The notes below the pieces were generated by a model that did not search any database, had not been told where the DNA came from, and worked only from the letters and a program-made list of their open reading frames with translations. A program made the translations under genes and the position numbers. A DNA stretch of 64,000 nucleotides from Breviolum minutum Mf 1.05b.01. Its lineage: Eukaryota; Sar; Dinophyceae; Suessiales; Symbiodiniaceae. Positions 63,141-64,000 of the stretch are shown here, piece after piece. The stretch covers positions 142,698 to 206,697 of the forward strand of contig DF239426.1 of NCBI GenBank assembly GCA_000507305.1, given 5' to 3'. How positions within the stretch are numbered: position 1 is the stretch's first letter; each line of letters starts with the position of its first letter.

Positions 63141-63514
63141 GTGATCCCAACTGCATTTTTGTTGTTACCTCCCCACCTGTTGGGGGGTTTCAACTGGGTT
63201 TCATTCACATCTTTGTCAACTCACTGGTCGCATCGACATCCACCAAAGGTACCACTCACCAATCATCATCAACAGTACCACTCACCAAAATACCACTTAT
63301 CAGGATTCGGGTTTTAGACTTGAATCAAGGCCAAGGATGGTATATCACATATGACCCAAAACAGAAACTTCTATATTGCAGGATAATCACTATAGCAAAG
63401 ATTCAAAGATATTCAAAGATATCACTCTGATCCCTCACATTCTAAAGATGTGACGTACCTGTCAATCCCACTGCCACTTGAATCTGAAATCCTTCCATGT
63501 GAATTAGACGTCCC

Positions 63515-63715
63515 CTTTCAGGGGACCCCCAAGTTCACCTGCAAATTCCCCACATGAACTTTGGGGGTCCCCTTTTTCACAAAATACTTCGAAATAATGA
63601 GCTCTTAATTGCAAAAAAATATTTTTCAATGATTTTCTAGGTTTGGGGGACCCCCAAAGTTCATGTGGGGAATCCCCAGGTGAACTTTGGGGGTCCCCTT
63701 AAACGGGACCCCAAA
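63515..63715. repeat. Inverted and direct repeat of gggacccccaaagttca cores
   Basis: aggggacccccaagttcacc, catgaactttgggggtcccc, gggggacccccaaagttcatg and ggtgaactttgggggtcccc form two nested hairpins with 'ccccacatg' and its complement beside them. Confidence 0.85.
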
Positions 63716-64000
63716 TTCATCCAAATTCAATAGTCATGTTTTGCCAGGGAGAGGTTGGATGGGGACAGACATTTCCGCCAGATCTTTTGATGAATTATTG
63801 CACCGACTTACTGGTGCATTTTTTACATAGTTCCCCCAACTTACCATACCCAACTTACCATATGTTCAGGGTTGGCCTTGTTTTGCACATACCAAAGGGT
63901 CTAATCCTTGAACCCTGCTTATGTACCACTTATAGCAAGAGTCAGGTTGCCCCAAGTTCAGCACACAGTCCCGCGCCCCACCATACATCCCACAAAAATT

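Larger units (their letters stand above)
61066..64000. other. Repeat-dominated end of window, no supported gene
   Basis: Three B elements, several C elements, a segment (62860-62935) similar to 40205-40290, and the gggaccccc repeats. Short open frames (61448-61642 minus, 61264-61476 minus) are not convincing. Confidence 0.5.

Noticed and set aside
1..64000. Bacterial or plasmid origin with short ORFs
   Set aside because: No ribosome-binding sites, no operon-like spacing, pervasive MITE-type repeats and GT-AG exon structure.
1..64000. tRNA, rRNA or dinoflagellate spliced-leader genes
   Set aside because: I saw no cloverleaf with conserved B-box, no rRNA core sequence and no convincing spliced-leader sequence by eye; a tRNAscan or Rfam search would be needed to exclude small RNAs.

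Overview
This is eukaryotic, repeat-saturated nuclear DNA from an assembly with two gaps (3713-4018 and 53405-53431). No open frame is long: the longest without gaps is about 214 codons and it runs through a simple repeat. There are no operons, Shine-Dalgarno signals, rRNA, or tRNA that I can recognise. The window looks intergenic at first. Read closely, the unique sequence between the repeats is largely made of short coding exons (34-590 nt) with GT-AG boundaries and matching phases, on both strands but mostly minus.

The dominant structure is about ten families of short (50-140 bp) non-autonomous inverted-repeat elements (MITE-like), called here A to N. They occur dozens of times. In at least eight places an element coincides exactly, or nearly exactly, with an intron that restores the reading frame: A at 3046-3142, A at 10446-10539, A at 13270-13366, H at 13633-13754, H at 43387-43475, G at 14679-14776, I at 15954-16091 and a C-type element at 11425-11548. 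This is the behaviour of introner-like elements (transposons that become introns on insertion). A second class of very short introns (24-39 nt) also seems to be present, for example 18106-18142 and 10826-10849.

The organism is most likely an intron-rich protist. A dinoflagellate related to Polarella/Symbiodinium fits best, given massive introner content, (CAA)n/(TTG)n arrays, a pepsin-type aspartic protease and a cysteine-rich zinc-binding protein of a kind I associate with that group. This is inference; no spliced-leader or marker gene was seen.

Layout. 0-8 kb: minus-strand exon series separated by elements A, B, C, I and H. 9-19 kb: the clearest models: a minus gene at 10.4-11.7 kb, a minus gene at 13.2-14.3 kb, a plus gene at 14.4-14.9 kb, a minus gene ending at 15.9 kb and a compact minus gene at 18.0-18.2 kb. 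19-33 kb: scattered exons on both strands, nested elements and a (GTT)n tract. 33-41 kb: a cysteine-rich protein exon, a pepsin-like protease (catalytic exon at 40.0-40.1 kb, second conserved exon at 37.6-37.7 kb) and an unknown gene at 40.6-40.9 kb, all minus. 43-56 kb: isolated exons, many elements and a long (CAA)n array. 57.6-60.4 kb: a block of unrelated tandem arrays. 61-64 kb: elements plus an inverted and direct repeat of a GGGACCCCCAAAGTTCA core.

Several exons need single-base corrections, usually in homopolymers. That suggests consensus indel errors in the assembly or gene decay. Many regions are open on both strands, so strand calls outside the multi-exon models are tentative.
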